DNA of 64,000 nucleotides. It comes from JAWLGZ01 sp041690635 (lineage in GTDB: Bacteria; Pseudomonadota; Gammaproteobacteria; Thiohalomonadales; Thiohalomonadaceae). Every line of letters starts with the position of its first letter. Position 1 is the first letter of the stretch. Where the stretch lies: assembly GCA_041690635.1 (NCBI GenBank), contig JAWLGZ010000001.1, forward strand, positions 496,001-560,000, read 5' to 3'. The notes beneath the pieces are model-generated. The model saw nothing but the letters and a program-made list of their open reading frames with translations. It made no database searches and was not told the DNA's origin. Made by a program: the position numbers and the translations under genes. Below, piece after piece: positions 11,115 through 20,475 of the stretch.

Positions 11115-12052
11115 TTTGCCTCCAGCGTCTGCGCCAGGATGCGCCAGACCAGTTCGCCGAAGTCGATGCCGGCGGCACGCGCCGCCATCGGCACCAGGCT
11201 GTGGTCGGTCATCCCGGGCACGGTATTCACCTCGATGAGCTGGAACTCACCGTCCCCGTCGGCAAGCACGTCGACCCGGCCCCACCCTTCCGCACCGACT
11301 GCATCGAATGCGGCAAGCGCAAGTTCTCCGAGCGCCCGTTCACGCTCCACCGACAACCCGCTGGGGCAGTGGTAACGGGTGCTGTCGGCGTGATACTTGG
11401 CCTCGTAGTCGTAAAACGCGTGGGGCGTCTCCAGCCGAATCGAAGGCAGCGCCTCGCGGCCCAGAATCGCCACCGTGTACTCGGCGCCGGTGACCCAACG
11501 CTCGGCAAACACCTCCCGGTCGAAACGGGCCGCGTCCCGCCACGCGGCTTCCAGCGCGTCCGCACTCTCAACGCGGGTCATGCCGATGCTCGACCCTTCG
11601 TGTACCGGCTTGACGATCAGCGGCAGACCCACCTCCCGCGCCACTGAGACAAAATCCGACGCGGCGGCCAGGACTGCATACTCCGGTGTCGGCAGACCGG
11701 CCGCACGCCAGATGCGCTTGGTTCTCAACTTGTCCATGCCGAGGGCGGAGGCGAGCACGCCGCTCCCGGTATACGGCAGGCCGACCGCCTCCAGAGCACC
11801 CTGCATCACGCCGTCCTCGCCGCCACGCCCGTGCAGGGCAACAAAGACGCGATCGAATCCACCCGTTTCCAGAGCGTTCAACGCGTCACGCCCCGCGTGT
11901 TCACCGTGGACATCGATACCGTGGGCATCGATGTTGCGTCCACACAGCGCATCGAGCACGGCGCTGCCACTCTTGAGTGACACCGCGCGTTCCGCCGCGA
12001 TGCCGCCCATGAGCACAGCCACCTTTCCGAATCGCTTCGGGTCCTCAATCAT
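11111..12052 (-). CDS. ddl: D-alanine--D-alanine ligase (DdlB type)
   Basis: 313 residues from the ATG that overlaps the murB end by 8 bases; the longer ORF start to 12130 is inside murB and non-homologous. An ATP-grasp enzyme that makes D-Ala-D-Ala for MurF. Motifs: VLMGGIAAERAVSL at the N-terminus, HGRGGEDGVMQGALE, PLIVKPVHEGSSIGM (ATP-grasp loop), and LIEVNTVPGMTDHSLVPMAA with the Mg2+-binding Glu/Asn. Tyr in LPYTGSG and the substrate-binding Ser in GSSIGM are in place, consistent with D-Ala rather than D-Lac specificity, which I only infer. Confidence 0.96.
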   Translation of the reverse strand: MIEDPKRFGKVAVLMGGIAAERAVSLKSGSAVLDALCGRNIDAHGIDVHGEHAGRDALNALETGGFDRVFVALHGRGGEDGVMQGALEAVGLPYTGSGVLASALGMDKLRTKRIWRAAGLPTPEYAVLAAASDFVSVAREVGLPLIVKPVHEGSSIGMTRVESADALEAAWRDAARFDREVFAERWVTGAEYTVAILGREALPSIRLETPHAFYDYEAKYHADSTRYHCPSGLSVERERALGELALAAFDAVGAEGWGRVDVLADGDGEFQLIEVNTVPGMTDHSLVPMAARAAGIDFGELVWRILAQTLEAN

Positions 12053-12956
12053 CGCGCGGCTCCCGCTCACCGATGATGCGCACCTCGGGTTCGAGCCGCA
12101 CACCGGTTTGCTGCTCAACCTCACGTGCAACCCGCTCGATCAACGCCTCGATGTCGGCGGCACGGGCACCCTGGTCGTTGACGATAAAGTTGGCGTGTTT
12201 CTCCGACACGCATGCGCCGCCGACGCGGACCCCTTTCAGTCCACACGATTCGATAAGCCGTGCAGCGAAGTCGCCGGGCGGATTGCGGAAAACCGAACCT
12301 GCGTTGGGCAGCCGGGTCGGCTGCGTTGCACCGCGCCGCTCCAGCAGGTCGCGCACGCGTGCGGCGGCCGTCTCCGCATCGCCCGCCTCCAGTTTCAGTC
12401 GGCAAGCGACAAACCACTCATCCGCCGGACCCTCGACGTGGCGGTATCCGGTCCGGAACTCATCCGATGTTCGCCACCGCAACTGCCCGGCACGATCCAG
12501 CGTCTGTACCGCCTCCACCAGTGACCAGGTCTCGCCGCCGAAGGCGCCCGCATTCATGGCCAGTGCGCCCCCCATGGTGCCGGGGATTCCCGAGAAGAAC
12601 TCCGCACCCACCCAGCCGGCGCGTACCGCGGCACGCGCCACCAGCGCACAACTGGCACCCGCCTCCGCATACATCCGCCCCTGTGCATCGAGTTCGATGG
12701 TGTCCAGCCGGCCCGCCAGCGCGACCACCGCTCCACGCAGACCACCATCACGAACCAGCAGATTGCTGCCGAGTCCGACCCAATGGATCGGCATCTCGGG
12801 CGCACGCTCCTGAACAAAGCAGGCCAGCGACTCGATGTCGGCGGGGCGATAGAAGAGATCGGCCGGTCCTCCGCAGCGCCAGGTGGTGTGGCGCGCCATC
12901 GGCTCGTGGCGCAGCAGTTCGCCGGCGGGACCACCGTGGGAACAAACCGCCATCAC
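12045..12956 (-). CDS. murB: UDP-N-acetylenolpyruvoylglucosamine reductase MurB
   Basis: 303 residues. A FAD-dependent enzyme reducing the enolpyruvyl ether to UDP-MurNAc. Visible are the FAD-binding GLGSNLLVRDGG, the GIPGTMGGALAMNAGAFGGE segment, the catalytic Ser in PNAGSVFRNP, and the Glu-containing C-terminal region. The stretch NAGAFGGE without the YxxxF-type insertion suggests the shorter, type II-like layout. The start can be GTG at 12956 (4-base overlap with the murC stop) or ATG at 12953; both keep coupling to murC. Confidence 0.95.
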   Translation of the reverse strand: MMAVCSHGGPAGELLRHEPMARHTTWRCGGPADLFYRPADIESLACFVQERAPEMPIHWVGLGSNLLVRDGGLRGAVVALAGRLDTIELDAQGRMYAEAGASCALVARAAVRAGWVGAEFFSGIPGTMGGALAMNAGAFGGETWSLVEAVQTLDRAGQLRWRTSDEFRTGYRHVEGPADEWFVACRLKLEAGDAETAAARVRDLLERRGATQPTRLPNAGSVFRNPPGDFAARLIESCGLKGVRVGGACVSEKHANFIVNDQGARAADIEALIERVAREVEQQTGVRLEPEVRIIGEREPRDD

Positions 12957-14386
12957 GACGCCAGCTCCCGCGCCAACCGTGCCGCCGCCGCGCCGATATC
13001 ACCTGCACCCAGGGTCAGTACGATGTCACCGTCACGAATCATTCCACTCAATGTCTCGCCCAGATGCTCGGCCGATTCGGTAAAGACCGGATCCACCTGA
13101 CCGCGCGCACGAATCGCACGGCACAAGGCACGTCCGTCGGCGCCCGGGATCGGTTTTTCACCCGCCGGATAGACCTCCAGCACCAGCAGCGCGTCGGCGG
13201 CGGTGAGCACCTCGGTGAAGTCCTCGAACAGGTCGCGGGTACGGGTAAAGCGGTGAGGTTGAAAGGCCACCACCAGACGGCGCTCCGGCCACCCCTCGCG
13301 CACTGCGGCAATGGTCGCTTCGATCTCCCGAGGATGGTGGCCGTAATCGTCCACCAACAGCACCCGACCGCTCGCGGTCTCCACCTCGCCGCTCATCTGG
13401 AAGCGGCGGCCGATCCCCTGGAACCCCTCCAGCCCGCGACGGATCGCTTCGTCAGAAACGCCGCTCTCGTGGGCCACCGCGATCGCTGCCAGTGCGTTGA
13501 GCACGTTGTGGCGCCCTGGCATGTTCAGCGTGACCTCCAGCCAGCGGAGACCGTCAGGCCGCGTCACCGCAAAGCGGGTACGTCCCCCCTCCTGGCGGAT
13601 ATCAACAGCGCGGAAATCGGCATCGTACTCGATGCCGTAGGTGAGTACCGGTCGGGACACCTCGGTCAGCAGTTCATGCACCACCGGGTCGTCCACGCAG
13701 AGCACCGCCAACCCGTAGAACGGCAGGTGGTGGAGGAATTCGAGAAAGGTGGCCCGCAACCGTTCGAAATCGCCGCCGTAGGTGGCCATGTGGTCGGCGT
13801 CGATGTTGGTCACCACCGCCGTCAACGGTTTCAGATAGAGGAACGACGCGTCACTCTCATCCGCCTCGGCCACCAGGAAATTCCCTTCGCCGAGTCGGGC
13901 ATGGCTGCCCGCGCTGTTCAGACGACCGCCGATGACAAAGGTGGGGTCGAGCCCGCCCTCGGCCATCAGACTGGCGATCAGGCTGGTGGTGGTGGTCTTG
14001 CCGTGCGTACCGGCCACCGCGATGCCGTGCCGGAAACGCATCAGTTCCGCCAGCATCTCCGCGCGCGGCACCACCGGGATCAGCCGTTCGTGTGCAGCGG
14101 CCACCTCCGGATTCTTTTCACTGACGGCAGAGGAGATGACCACCGCATCCGCATCGGCGATGTGGACGGCATCGTGACCGATCGCAACCCGCGCACCCAG
14201 CCCGGTCAGACGCCGGGTGACCGCATTCTCGCGCAGGTCGGAACCGGATACCTGATAACCGAGATTGAGCAGTACCTCAGCAATACCGCCCATGCCGACA
14301 CCACCGATGCCGACGAAATGGATTCGCCGGATGCGCCCCATGGCCCCGCTGTCGCGGCGCGGCTGTACGTTGTCGGGCATGTTCAT
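12953..14386 (-). CDS. murC: UDP-N-acetylmuramate--L-alanine ligase MurC
   Basis: 477 residues from the ATG at 14386, which overlaps the murG stop (ATGA); the ORF extends further upstream only inside murG. Mur ligase motifs: FVGIGGVGMGGIAEVL (UDP-binding N-domain), VAGTHGKTTTTSLIA (ATP P-loop), EADESDASFL, and DDYGHHPREIEATI typical of MurC. It adds L-Ala as the first residue of the stem peptide. Part of the uninterrupted murD-ftsW-murG-murC-murB-ddl run. Confidence 0.97.
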   Translation of the reverse strand: MNMPDNVQPRRDSGAMGRIRRIHFVGIGGVGMGGIAEVLLNLGYQVSGSDLRENAVTRRLTGLGARVAIGHDAVHIADADAVVISSAVSEKNPEVAAAHERLIPVVPRAEMLAELMRFRHGIAVAGTHGKTTTTSLIASLMAEGGLDPTFVIGGRLNSAGSHARLGEGNFLVAEADESDASFLYLKPLTAVVTNIDADHMATYGGDFERLRATFLEFLHHLPFYGLAVLCVDDPVVHELLTEVSRPVLTYGIEYDADFRAVDIRQEGGRTRFAVTRPDGLRWLEVTLNMPGRHNVLNALAAIAVAHESGVSDEAIRRGLEGFQGIGRRFQMSGEVETASGRVLLVDDYGHHPREIEATIAAVREGWPERRLVVAFQPHRFTRTRDLFEDFTEVLTAADALLVLEVYPAGEKPIPGADGRALCRAIRARGQVDPVFTESAEHLGETLSGMIRDGDIVLTLGAGDIGAAAARLARELAS

Positions 14387-15483
14387 GGGTGCCCTCCCTG
14401 GGCCACGGCCAGGCACGCGTCGGCCACCGACGCGGTCGCCTCCGGTCGAGCCAGCGCACGGGCACGGCCAGCCATCTCCAGCAACCGCAATCGACCGCGC
14501 GCGGCATCTTCGGCGTATCCGGTCAGCCGCTCCGCCAGTTGCTCCGCATCCAGACGTTGCTGGGGCAGTAGCTCCGCGGCACCGGCGGTTGAAAGAAACG
14601 CCGCATTGCGGGTCTGGTGGTCATCCACTGCAAACGGGAACGGCACCAAAAGGGCGGGCAGCCCGGCAGCGGCCAGTTCACCGATGGTCAGTGCACCGGC
14701 GCGGCAGATCACCAGATCCGCCCAGCCATAGGCCTCAGCCATGTCATCGAGAAATGGCATCACTTCCGCCTCCACCGCCGCACGTGCATAGGCCGTGCGC
14801 GCCTGATCGATGTTGCGTTTGCCGGCCTGGTGGCGCACCTGCGGCCGCAACGCTTCGGGCAGCCGGGCAATCGCTGCCGGCACCGTCTCGTTGAGCGCCG
14901 CCGCACCGAGGCTGCCACCGAGGACCAACACGCGCAGACGTGCGGCGCGCCCGGCGGCGCGCTCTTCCGGCACCGGCAGCGAGGCGATCTCCGCACGCAC
15001 CGGATTGCCGGTCACTCTCGCGCCCCGGGTCCCAACACTGCCCGGAAACGCCTCCAGCACCTGACTGGCGAGCGGCGCCAAAAGCCGATTGGTCAATCCG
15101 GCAACCGCGTTCTGTTCGTGGATCACCAGCGGCAGCCGCAGCAACCGGGCGCCGACGCCGCCGGGACCGGTAACGAACCCGCCCATGCCGAGTACCGCCG
15201 CCGGACGCCGCTGCCTGAGGATACGCAGCGCCTGTCCGAGGGCGCGCAGCAGGCGTAGCGGTGCCAGCAACCAACCGACCGCACCCTTGCCCCGCAGTCC
15301 CGAAACGGCGATGTAGTCGATGGGGAATCCGGCTGCCGGAACCAGTTCCGCTTCCAGTCCCTGACGGGTGCCGAGCCAGCTCACCTCGACACCCCGGGCA
15401 CCCAGTTCGCGGGCGACGGCAAGTGCGGGAAAAACATGACCGCCGGTGCCGCCCGCCATGATGAGGATACGCATCCCGTTCAT
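14383..15483 (-). CDS. murG: Lipid II synthase MurG (GlcNAc transferase)
   Basis: 366 residues from the ATG at 15483, overlapping the ftsW stop by four bases; the frame stays open upstream through ftsW but that part is not homologous to anything expected. A GT-B fold glycosyltransferase that adds GlcNAc to lipid I at the inner membrane face. The two G loops (MAGGTGGHVFPALAVA and VLGGSLGAAALN), HEQNAVAGLTNR and the donor-binding RAGALTIGELAAAGLPALLVPFPFAVDDHQ are all present. Confidence 0.97.
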   Translation of the reverse strand: MNGMRILIMAGGTGGHVFPALAVARELGARGVEVSWLGTRQGLEAELVPAAGFPIDYIAVSGLRGKGAVGWLLAPLRLLRALGQALRILRQRRPAAVLGMGGFVTGPGGVGARLLRLPLVIHEQNAVAGLTNRLLAPLASQVLEAFPGSVGTRGARVTGNPVRAEIASLPVPEERAAGRAARLRVLVLGGSLGAAALNETVPAAIARLPEALRPQVRHQAGKRNIDQARTAYARAAVEAEVMPFLDDMAEAYGWADLVICRAGALTIGELAAAGLPALLVPFPFAVDDHQTRNAAFLSTAGAAELLPQQRLDAEQLAERLTGYAEDAARGRLRLLEMAGRARALARPEATASVADACLAVAQGGHP

Positions 15484-16652
15484 CGCGCCGCCCCGTTGCC
15501 GACCTGCGCGCGGCGCGTCTCGAAGTCGACCCGCAGCAGCAGAGCCATGGCGGCGCAGGTGACCAGCATGCTGCTGCCTCCGTAGCTCATCAGCGGCAGG
15601 GTCAGCCCCTTGGTGGGAAGCAGCCCCATGTTGACGCCCAGATTGATGAACGCCTGCAACCCGACCCAGGCGGCGATGCCGTACGCCACGTGGCCGCCGA
15701 ACGGCTGCCCGGCGCGGTGGGCGTTGCGCCCCACGAGAAAGGCGCGCCATACCAAAATGCCGAACAGCAGCACCACCGTCAGTGCGCCGGCCAGTCCGAG
15801 CTCCTCGCCGAGCACGGCGAACACGAAGTCGGTATGCGCCTCCGGCAGGTAGAAGAGCTTCTGCACGCTGGCGCCGAGCCCGACGCCGAGCCAGTCGCCG
15901 CGGCCGAAGGCGATCAGGGCCTGGGTCAACTGGAAGCCGCTGTTGAAGGGGTCGGCCCAGGGATCGACAAACGCGGTGAGCCGCTGCAGACGGTAGGGCG
16001 ACGAGATGGCCAGCAGACCGAGCACGCCGCCCGCAAGCAGCACCAGCACCCCGAACAGCCAGAGACGGACCCCGCCGAGGAACATCATCGCCAGTGCGGT
16101 CGCCACCATGACCACAGCGGCGCCGAAATCCGGCTGTGCGAGCAACAGCAGGCCGAACAGCCCCACCACGGCCATCGGAATGAGGAAGCCACCGATGGTG
16201 GCACGCACCGCCTCGCCGTGGCGTACCAGGTAACCGGCGAGATAGACAATCAAGGCCAGCTTGGCGAGCTCGGACACCTGGAGATTGATCGGGCCGGCGG
16301 CGATCCAGCGGGTGCTGCCGTTGACGGTACGACCGACGCCCGGGAGGAACAGTGCAATGAGCAACCCCATCGCCAGGATGAGCGCAATCGGACCGACCCG
16401 CTCCCAGAACACCAACGGCATCCGCAGCACCGCCGTACCGATCAGCACGCCGACGGCAACGAAGGCACCCTGCCGATAGAGGAAGTAGAACGGCTCGCCG
16501 GTCTGGCGCTCGGCGATGGAGATGGAGGCGGACGCCACCATCACCAGTCCCAGTCCGAGCAGCAGCAGCGCACAGACCACCAGCATGCCGTCGAAGGCGG
16601 GCGGCAGTTGCCGCACACGGCCGGGTGCCGAGGTGATCGCCTGCGCCGTCAT
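15480..16652 (-). CDS. ftsW: Septal peptidoglycan glycosyltransferase FtsW
   Basis: 390 residues from the ATG overlapping the murD stop (ATGA). A SEDS-family polytopic membrane protein with about ten hydrophobic segments beginning near residue 23 (LVVCALLLLGLGLVMVASAS). Signature segments include GSTRWIAAGPINLQVSELAKLALIVYLAGYL, the loop AGVGLGASVQKLFYLPEAHTDFVFAV-like stretch, and LPLMSYGGSSML near the C-terminus. FtsW polymerises septal glycan with the transpeptidase FtsI, encoded upstream in the same cluster. Confidence 0.97.
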   Translation of the reverse strand: MTAQAITSAPGRVRQLPPAFDGMLVVCALLLLGLGLVMVASASISIAERQTGEPFYFLYRQGAFVAVGVLIGTAVLRMPLVFWERVGPIALILAMGLLIALFLPGVGRTVNGSTRWIAAGPINLQVSELAKLALIVYLAGYLVRHGEAVRATIGGFLIPMAVVGLFGLLLLAQPDFGAAVVMVATALAMMFLGGVRLWLFGVLVLLAGGVLGLLAISSPYRLQRLTAFVDPWADPFNSGFQLTQALIAFGRGDWLGVGLGASVQKLFYLPEAHTDFVFAVLGEELGLAGALTVVLLFGILVWRAFLVGRNAHRAGQPFGGHVAYGIAAWVGLQAFINLGVNMGLLPTKGLTLPLMSYGGSSMLVTCAAMALLLRVDFETRRAQVGNGAAR

Positions 16653-18037
16653 AACCCGAGCCCCCGGACGGCCGCGGCGAAGGCATCGCCACGCGCGGCA
16701 TAGCCGCTGAACATGTCGAAACTGGCACAGGCGGGAGAGAGCAGCACGGTGTCGCCCGGCACCACCTGCGCCGCCGCACACCCCACGGCCGCGTCCATCG
16801 AGTCGGCGCGAAAGTGCGGTACGGATCCGGCGATGGCCGCTTCGATGCGCGGCGCATCCTCCCCAATCAACACCACCGCCCTGCCCCGTGCCGCCAGCGC
16901 CGGCGCGAGCGGTTCGAACGCCTGGCCCTTGCCCTGGCCGCCGGCAATGAGCACCACCTTCTCGCCGGGCATACCGTCCAGGGCGGCGAGCGTCGCACCC
17001 ACGTTGGTGCCCTTGGAGTCGTCATACCAGTCGGCACCGGCACATCGCGCCACCCACTGGCAGCGATGGGGCAGTCCCGGGAACTCCCGCAGTGCCCGGC
17101 GCATCGCATCGAGCGGCAGGCCGACCACCTCGCCCAACGCCAGGGCGGCGAGGGCATTGGCCAGGTTGTGCCGGCCGGCGATGCGCAACTCGTCTGCGGC
17201 GATCAGATCCGTCTCCCCGTGTACCAGCCAGAGACGGCCGTTGCGCATGCGCAGCCCGTACTCCCCCGTTGATGGCCCCTCCAGGGTGAAACGGCGTACC
17301 TCTTCGCCGTTCGCCATCGCCGCCACCAGCGGGTCATCCGCGTTGATCACCTGCACGCCGCCGCCCCGGAAGACGCGGGCCTTGAGGGCGGCGTACTCCT
17401 CCAGATTGGCATGACGGTCGAGATGGTCTGCGCTGACATTCAGCACGACCGCAGCCCGCGGATCGAGGGTGTCGGTGGTCTCAAGCTGAAAGCTCGACAG
17501 CTCCAGAATGTAGAGGTCCGGCTCCGCTCCGCCCAGCAGGTCGAGCGCCGGGGTGCCGAAGTTGCCGCCCACCCGCGCGTCGCGACCGGCTGCCTGTGCC
17601 ATGGCACCGACGAGCGCCGTGACGGTGCTTTTGCCGTTGGAGCCGGTGATCGCGACCACCGGCGCCCGGGCAGTACGGGCGAACAGTTCGATATCGCCGC
17701 ACACCGGGACCGACTGCTCCCGGGCGGTCACGACGACCGGATCGAAGAACGACACGCCCGGGCTCAGGATCACCTCGCCGGCGGCAGCGAACAGCAGCGG
17801 GTCGAAGGGGCCGAGATGGACCGGCACATTCGGCAGCTCGCGCTGCAGTTCGGCAAGGCCGGGCGGCGCGGCACGGCTGTCGACCACCTCGAATGCCCGG
17901 CCGCGCGCGGCGAGGAACCGCGCCACCGACAGACCGGTTGCGCCGAGGCCGACCACCAGCGTCGGGCCGGCCCTTTCGGGTTCGGCGTCGAACTGCGGCT
18001 CGGCTATCTTTTCGGCGGCCATTGCGGTCACATGCAC
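16649..18037 (-). CDS. murD: UDP-N-acetylmuramoylalanine--D-glutamate ligase MurD
   Basis: About 462 residues. Adds D-Glu to UDP-MurNAc-L-Ala. Motifs: VVGLGATGLSVARFLAARG (N-domain), ITGSNGKSTVTALVG (P-loop), NVSADHLDRH, DDSKGTNVGATLAAL and LSPACASFDMFSGYAARGDAF, the last typical of MurD. The start is uncertain: GTG at 18037 is four bases after the mraY stop; an ATG at 18022 would shorten the protein by five residues and has a GGAG at a slightly long distance. Same operon as mraY and ftsW. Confidence 0.96.
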   Translation of the reverse strand: MHVTAMAAEKIAEPQFDAEPERAGPTLVVGLGATGLSVARFLAARGRAFEVVDSRAAPPGLAELQRELPNVPVHLGPFDPLLFAAAGEVILSPGVSFFDPVVVTAREQSVPVCGDIELFARTARAPVVAITGSNGKSTVTALVGAMAQAAGRDARVGGNFGTPALDLLGGAEPDLYILELSSFQLETTDTLDPRAAVVLNVSADHLDRHANLEEYAALKARVFRGGGVQVINADDPLVAAMANGEEVRRFTLEGPSTGEYGLRMRNGRLWLVHGETDLIAADELRIAGRHNLANALAALALGEVVGLPLDAMRRALREFPGLPHRCQWVARCAGADWYDDSKGTNVGATLAALDGMPGEKVVLIAGGQGKGQAFEPLAPALAARGRAVVLIGEDAPRIEAAIAGSVPHFRADSMDAAVGCAAAQVVPGDTVLLSPACASFDMFSGYAARGDAFAAAVRGLGL

Positions 18038-18041
18038 TCCG

Positions 18042-19124
18042 TCAGCGGATCTTCAGGGTGGCCAGACCGACCAGCACCAGAATGACGGTGATGATCCAGA
18101 AGCGGACGATCACCCGCGGTTCCGGCCAGCCCTTCAATTCGAAATGGTGGTGCAGCGGCGCCATGCGGAAGATGCGCCTGCCGGTCAGCTTGAACGAGGC
18201 GACCTGGAGAATGACCGAGATGGTCTCGATCACGAACACGCCGCCCATGATCAGCAGCACCAGCTCCTGGCGCACCATCACCGCGATCACGCCAAGCGCA
18301 GCACCGAGGGCCAGCGCACCCACGTCGCCCATGAATACCTGCGCCGGATAGGTGTTGAACCAAAGGAAGCCCAGGCCCGCACCGACCAGCGCGCCGCAGA
18401 ACACCACCAGTTCGCCCACCCCGGGCACGTAGGGAATACCGAGGTAGCTCGCGAAATTCACGTTGCCGGTGACCCAGGCGAAGATACCGAGCGCGCCTCC
18501 GACCATGACGGTGGGCAGAATGGCGAGGCCGTCGAGGCCGTCGGTGAGGTTTACCGCGTTGCTGGAGCCGACAATCACCAGATAGGCGAGCAGCACGTAA
18601 CCGACGCCAAGCGGAATCGCCACCTGTTTGAAGAAGGGAACGATGAGTTGCGTCTCCACCGGATTGGTGGCGGTGGAAAAGAGGAAGACGGCGGTGCCGA
18701 AACCGACCACCGACTGCCAGAGGTATTTGTGCCGCGCGGGGAGCCCTTTCGGGTCGCGCAGTACCAGCTTGCGGTAGTCGTCGACCCAGCCGATGGCGCC
18801 GAACAGCAGCGTCACGATCAGAACCACCCAGACGTAGCGGTGCGACAGGTCGGCCCACAGCATGGTGCTGACCGCCACGGCGACCAGGATCAGGGCGCCG
18901 CCCATGGTGGGGGTTCCCGCCTTGCTCAAGTGGGTCTTCGGCCCGTCATCGCGCACCACCTGGCCGATCTGATATTCGGTCAGGCGGCGGATCATCGCCG
19001 GCCCCCACCAAAGGGAGATGACCAGCGCGCTCAGCACACCGAGGATGGCGCGCAGGGTGAGGTACTGGAACACATTGAAGCCGGTGTGGAACTGGGCCAG
19101 GTAGTTGGTCAGCCAGAGCAGCAC
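18042..19124 (-). CDS. mraY: Phospho-MurNAc-pentapeptide translocase MraY
   Basis: 360 residues, identical in length to E. coli MraY, from a GTG one base after the murF stop; GGAGGAGGTG just upstream inside murF is a near-perfect ribosome site and decides the start. A polytopic membrane enzyme (about ten segments) that makes lipid I. Catalytic motifs: TPTMGG (with K in HLSKAGTPTMGG), the DDYRK stretch (VDDYRKLV), NLTDGLDGLA with the metal-binding Asp, FMGDVGALALG, and HHHFELKGWPE. Confidence 0.97.
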   Translation of the reverse strand: MLLWLTNYLAQFHTGFNVFQYLTLRAILGVLSALVISLWWGPAMIRRLTEYQIGQVVRDDGPKTHLSKAGTPTMGGALILVAVAVSTMLWADLSHRYVWVVLIVTLLFGAIGWVDDYRKLVLRDPKGLPARHKYLWQSVVGFGTAVFLFSTATNPVETQLIVPFFKQVAIPLGVGYVLLAYLVIVGSSNAVNLTDGLDGLAILPTVMVGGALGIFAWVTGNVNFASYLGIPYVPGVGELVVFCGALVGAGLGFLWFNTYPAQVFMGDVGALALGAALGVIAVMVRQELVLLIMGGVFVIETISVILQVASFKLTGRRIFRMAPLHHHFELKGWPEPRVIVRFWIITVILVLVGLATLKIR

Positions 19125-19125
19125 G

Positions 19126-20475
19126 TCACACCTCCTCCGCCGCGAGCATCTCCACCACCTCATCCATCCGGGCGGAGCGGGAACCCTTGACGAGCAGCGT
19201 CGCATCGGGCGTGAGCAGGGGTCTTACCGCGTCGGCCAACGCCCGCTTGTCGGCATGGAGCCTGCCACCCTCACCGAACGCCTCGACAGCGAAACGGCTC
19301 AGCGTGCCGGTGGCATGCAGGCCATCGATACCGCACTCACGTGCAACGCGTCCCGCCTCGGCGTGCAGATGTTCCGCATCTGGGCCGAGTTCGGCCATGT
19401 CGCCCAGGGCCAGATAGCGGCGACCCGGACAGCCGGCCAACACCTCGATCCCCGCCGCCAGCGAAGCCGGGTTGGCGTTGTAGCTGTCGTCGATGAGGCG
19501 TGCGCCACCTAACCCCGCGCGGGGTTGCAGGCGTCCAGGTACCGGCTGTACCGATTCAAGTCCGGCGCGGACCGATACCGCATCGGCACCGGCGGCGATC
19601 GCTGCAGCCGTAGCTGCCACAGCATTGGAGCCGTTGTGCCTGCCGAGTAGCGAGATGGAGAGTTCGAGATCGCCGACCGGCGAGCGCAGGTGCAGGCGGC
19701 TGCCCTGCGCATCGCCCGACCACTCCGCAGTCACATCCGCCACCTCGCGCAGACTGAAGCAGAAGGTGCGTTGATGGGCGGTCAACTCCCGCCACAGCGG
19801 CGCATGGGGGTCGTCCGCGTTGATCACGGCGATCCCTTCATCAGCCAGGCCGGAGTAGATCTCCCCCTTGGCACGCGCCACCCCGTCAAGGCTGCCGAAA
19901 CCCTCCAGATGGGCCGCGGCGGCATTGGTGATCACCGCCACGTCCGGGCGGGCCAGTTCAGAGAGGTAGGCGATCTCGCCGGCGTGGCTGGCCCCCATCT
20001 CGATCACGGCGAAGCGGTGTTCCGGCGTCAGCCCGAGCAGGGTGAGCGGTACGCCGATGGCATTGTTGAGATTGCCGCGGGTGGCGAGCGTCGGGCCCAT
20101 CCGGGAGAGGATGGCGGCGACCATCTCCTTCACTGTGGTTTTGCCGTTGCTGCCGGTGACCGCCACCACCTGCACATGGCAGTGGCGGCGCCAGGCGCTG
20201 GCCAGCCGGCCGAGCGCGGCCAGGGTGTCGGGCACGATGAGTTGCGGCAGTTCGACCGGCAGCGGCCGCTCCACCAGCAGCGCCGCGGCCCCCGCCTCCC
20301 GCGCGGCGGGGGCGTGATCATGGCCGTCGTGATAGGGTCCCCGCAGGGCGACGAACAGCGCACCCGGTGAGAGGGTGCGGGAGTCGGTACTCACACCGGC
20401 AAGCGGCCCGTCGCCGCCGTCGAAACGGGCACCGACCCAGGCGGCGGCGGTGCGGATACTCAGGCCTTCAGCCAT
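19126..20475 (-). CDS. murF: UDP-MurNAc-tripeptide--D-Ala-D-Ala ligase MurF
   Basis: 449 residues from the ATG at 20475, overlapping the murE end by 8 bases; the longer reading frame start is inside murE. Adds the dipeptide made by Ddl. Motifs: STDSRTLSPGALFVALRG (N-domain), VTGSNGKTTVKEMVAAIL (P-loop), NLNNAIGVPLTLL, IEMGASHAGEI, NAAAAHLEGFGS, and DSYNANPASLAAGIEVLA with ALGDMAELG. Length is typical. Confidence 0.96.
   Translation of the reverse strand: MAEGLSIRTAAAWVGARFDGGDGPLAGVSTDSRTLSPGALFVALRGPYHDGHDHAPAAREAGAAALLVERPLPVELPQLIVPDTLAALGRLASAWRRHCHVQVVAVTGSNGKTTVKEMVAAILSRMGPTLATRGNLNNAIGVPLTLLGLTPEHRFAVIEMGASHAGEIAYLSELARPDVAVITNAAAAHLEGFGSLDGVARAKGEIYSGLADEGIAVINADDPHAPLWRELTAHQRTFCFSLREVADVTAEWSGDAQGSRLHLRSPVGDLELSISLLGRHNGSNAVAATAAAIAAGADAVSVRAGLESVQPVPGRLQPRAGLGGARLIDDSYNANPASLAAGIEVLAGCPGRRYLALGDMAELGPDAEHLHAEAGRVARECGIDGLHATGTLSRFAVEAFGEGGRLHADKRALADAVRPLLTPDATLLVKGSRSARMDEVVEMLAAEEV

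Noticed and set aside
12260..14731. 823-residue plus-strand open frame across murB-murC-murG
   Set aside because: Lies antisense to three well-supported mur genes and is Arg/Pro-rich without domain structure.
15484..16866. Extension of the murG frame upstream through ftsW
   Set aside because: The open frame continues by chance in GC-rich DNA; murG starts at the ATG overlapping the ftsW stop.
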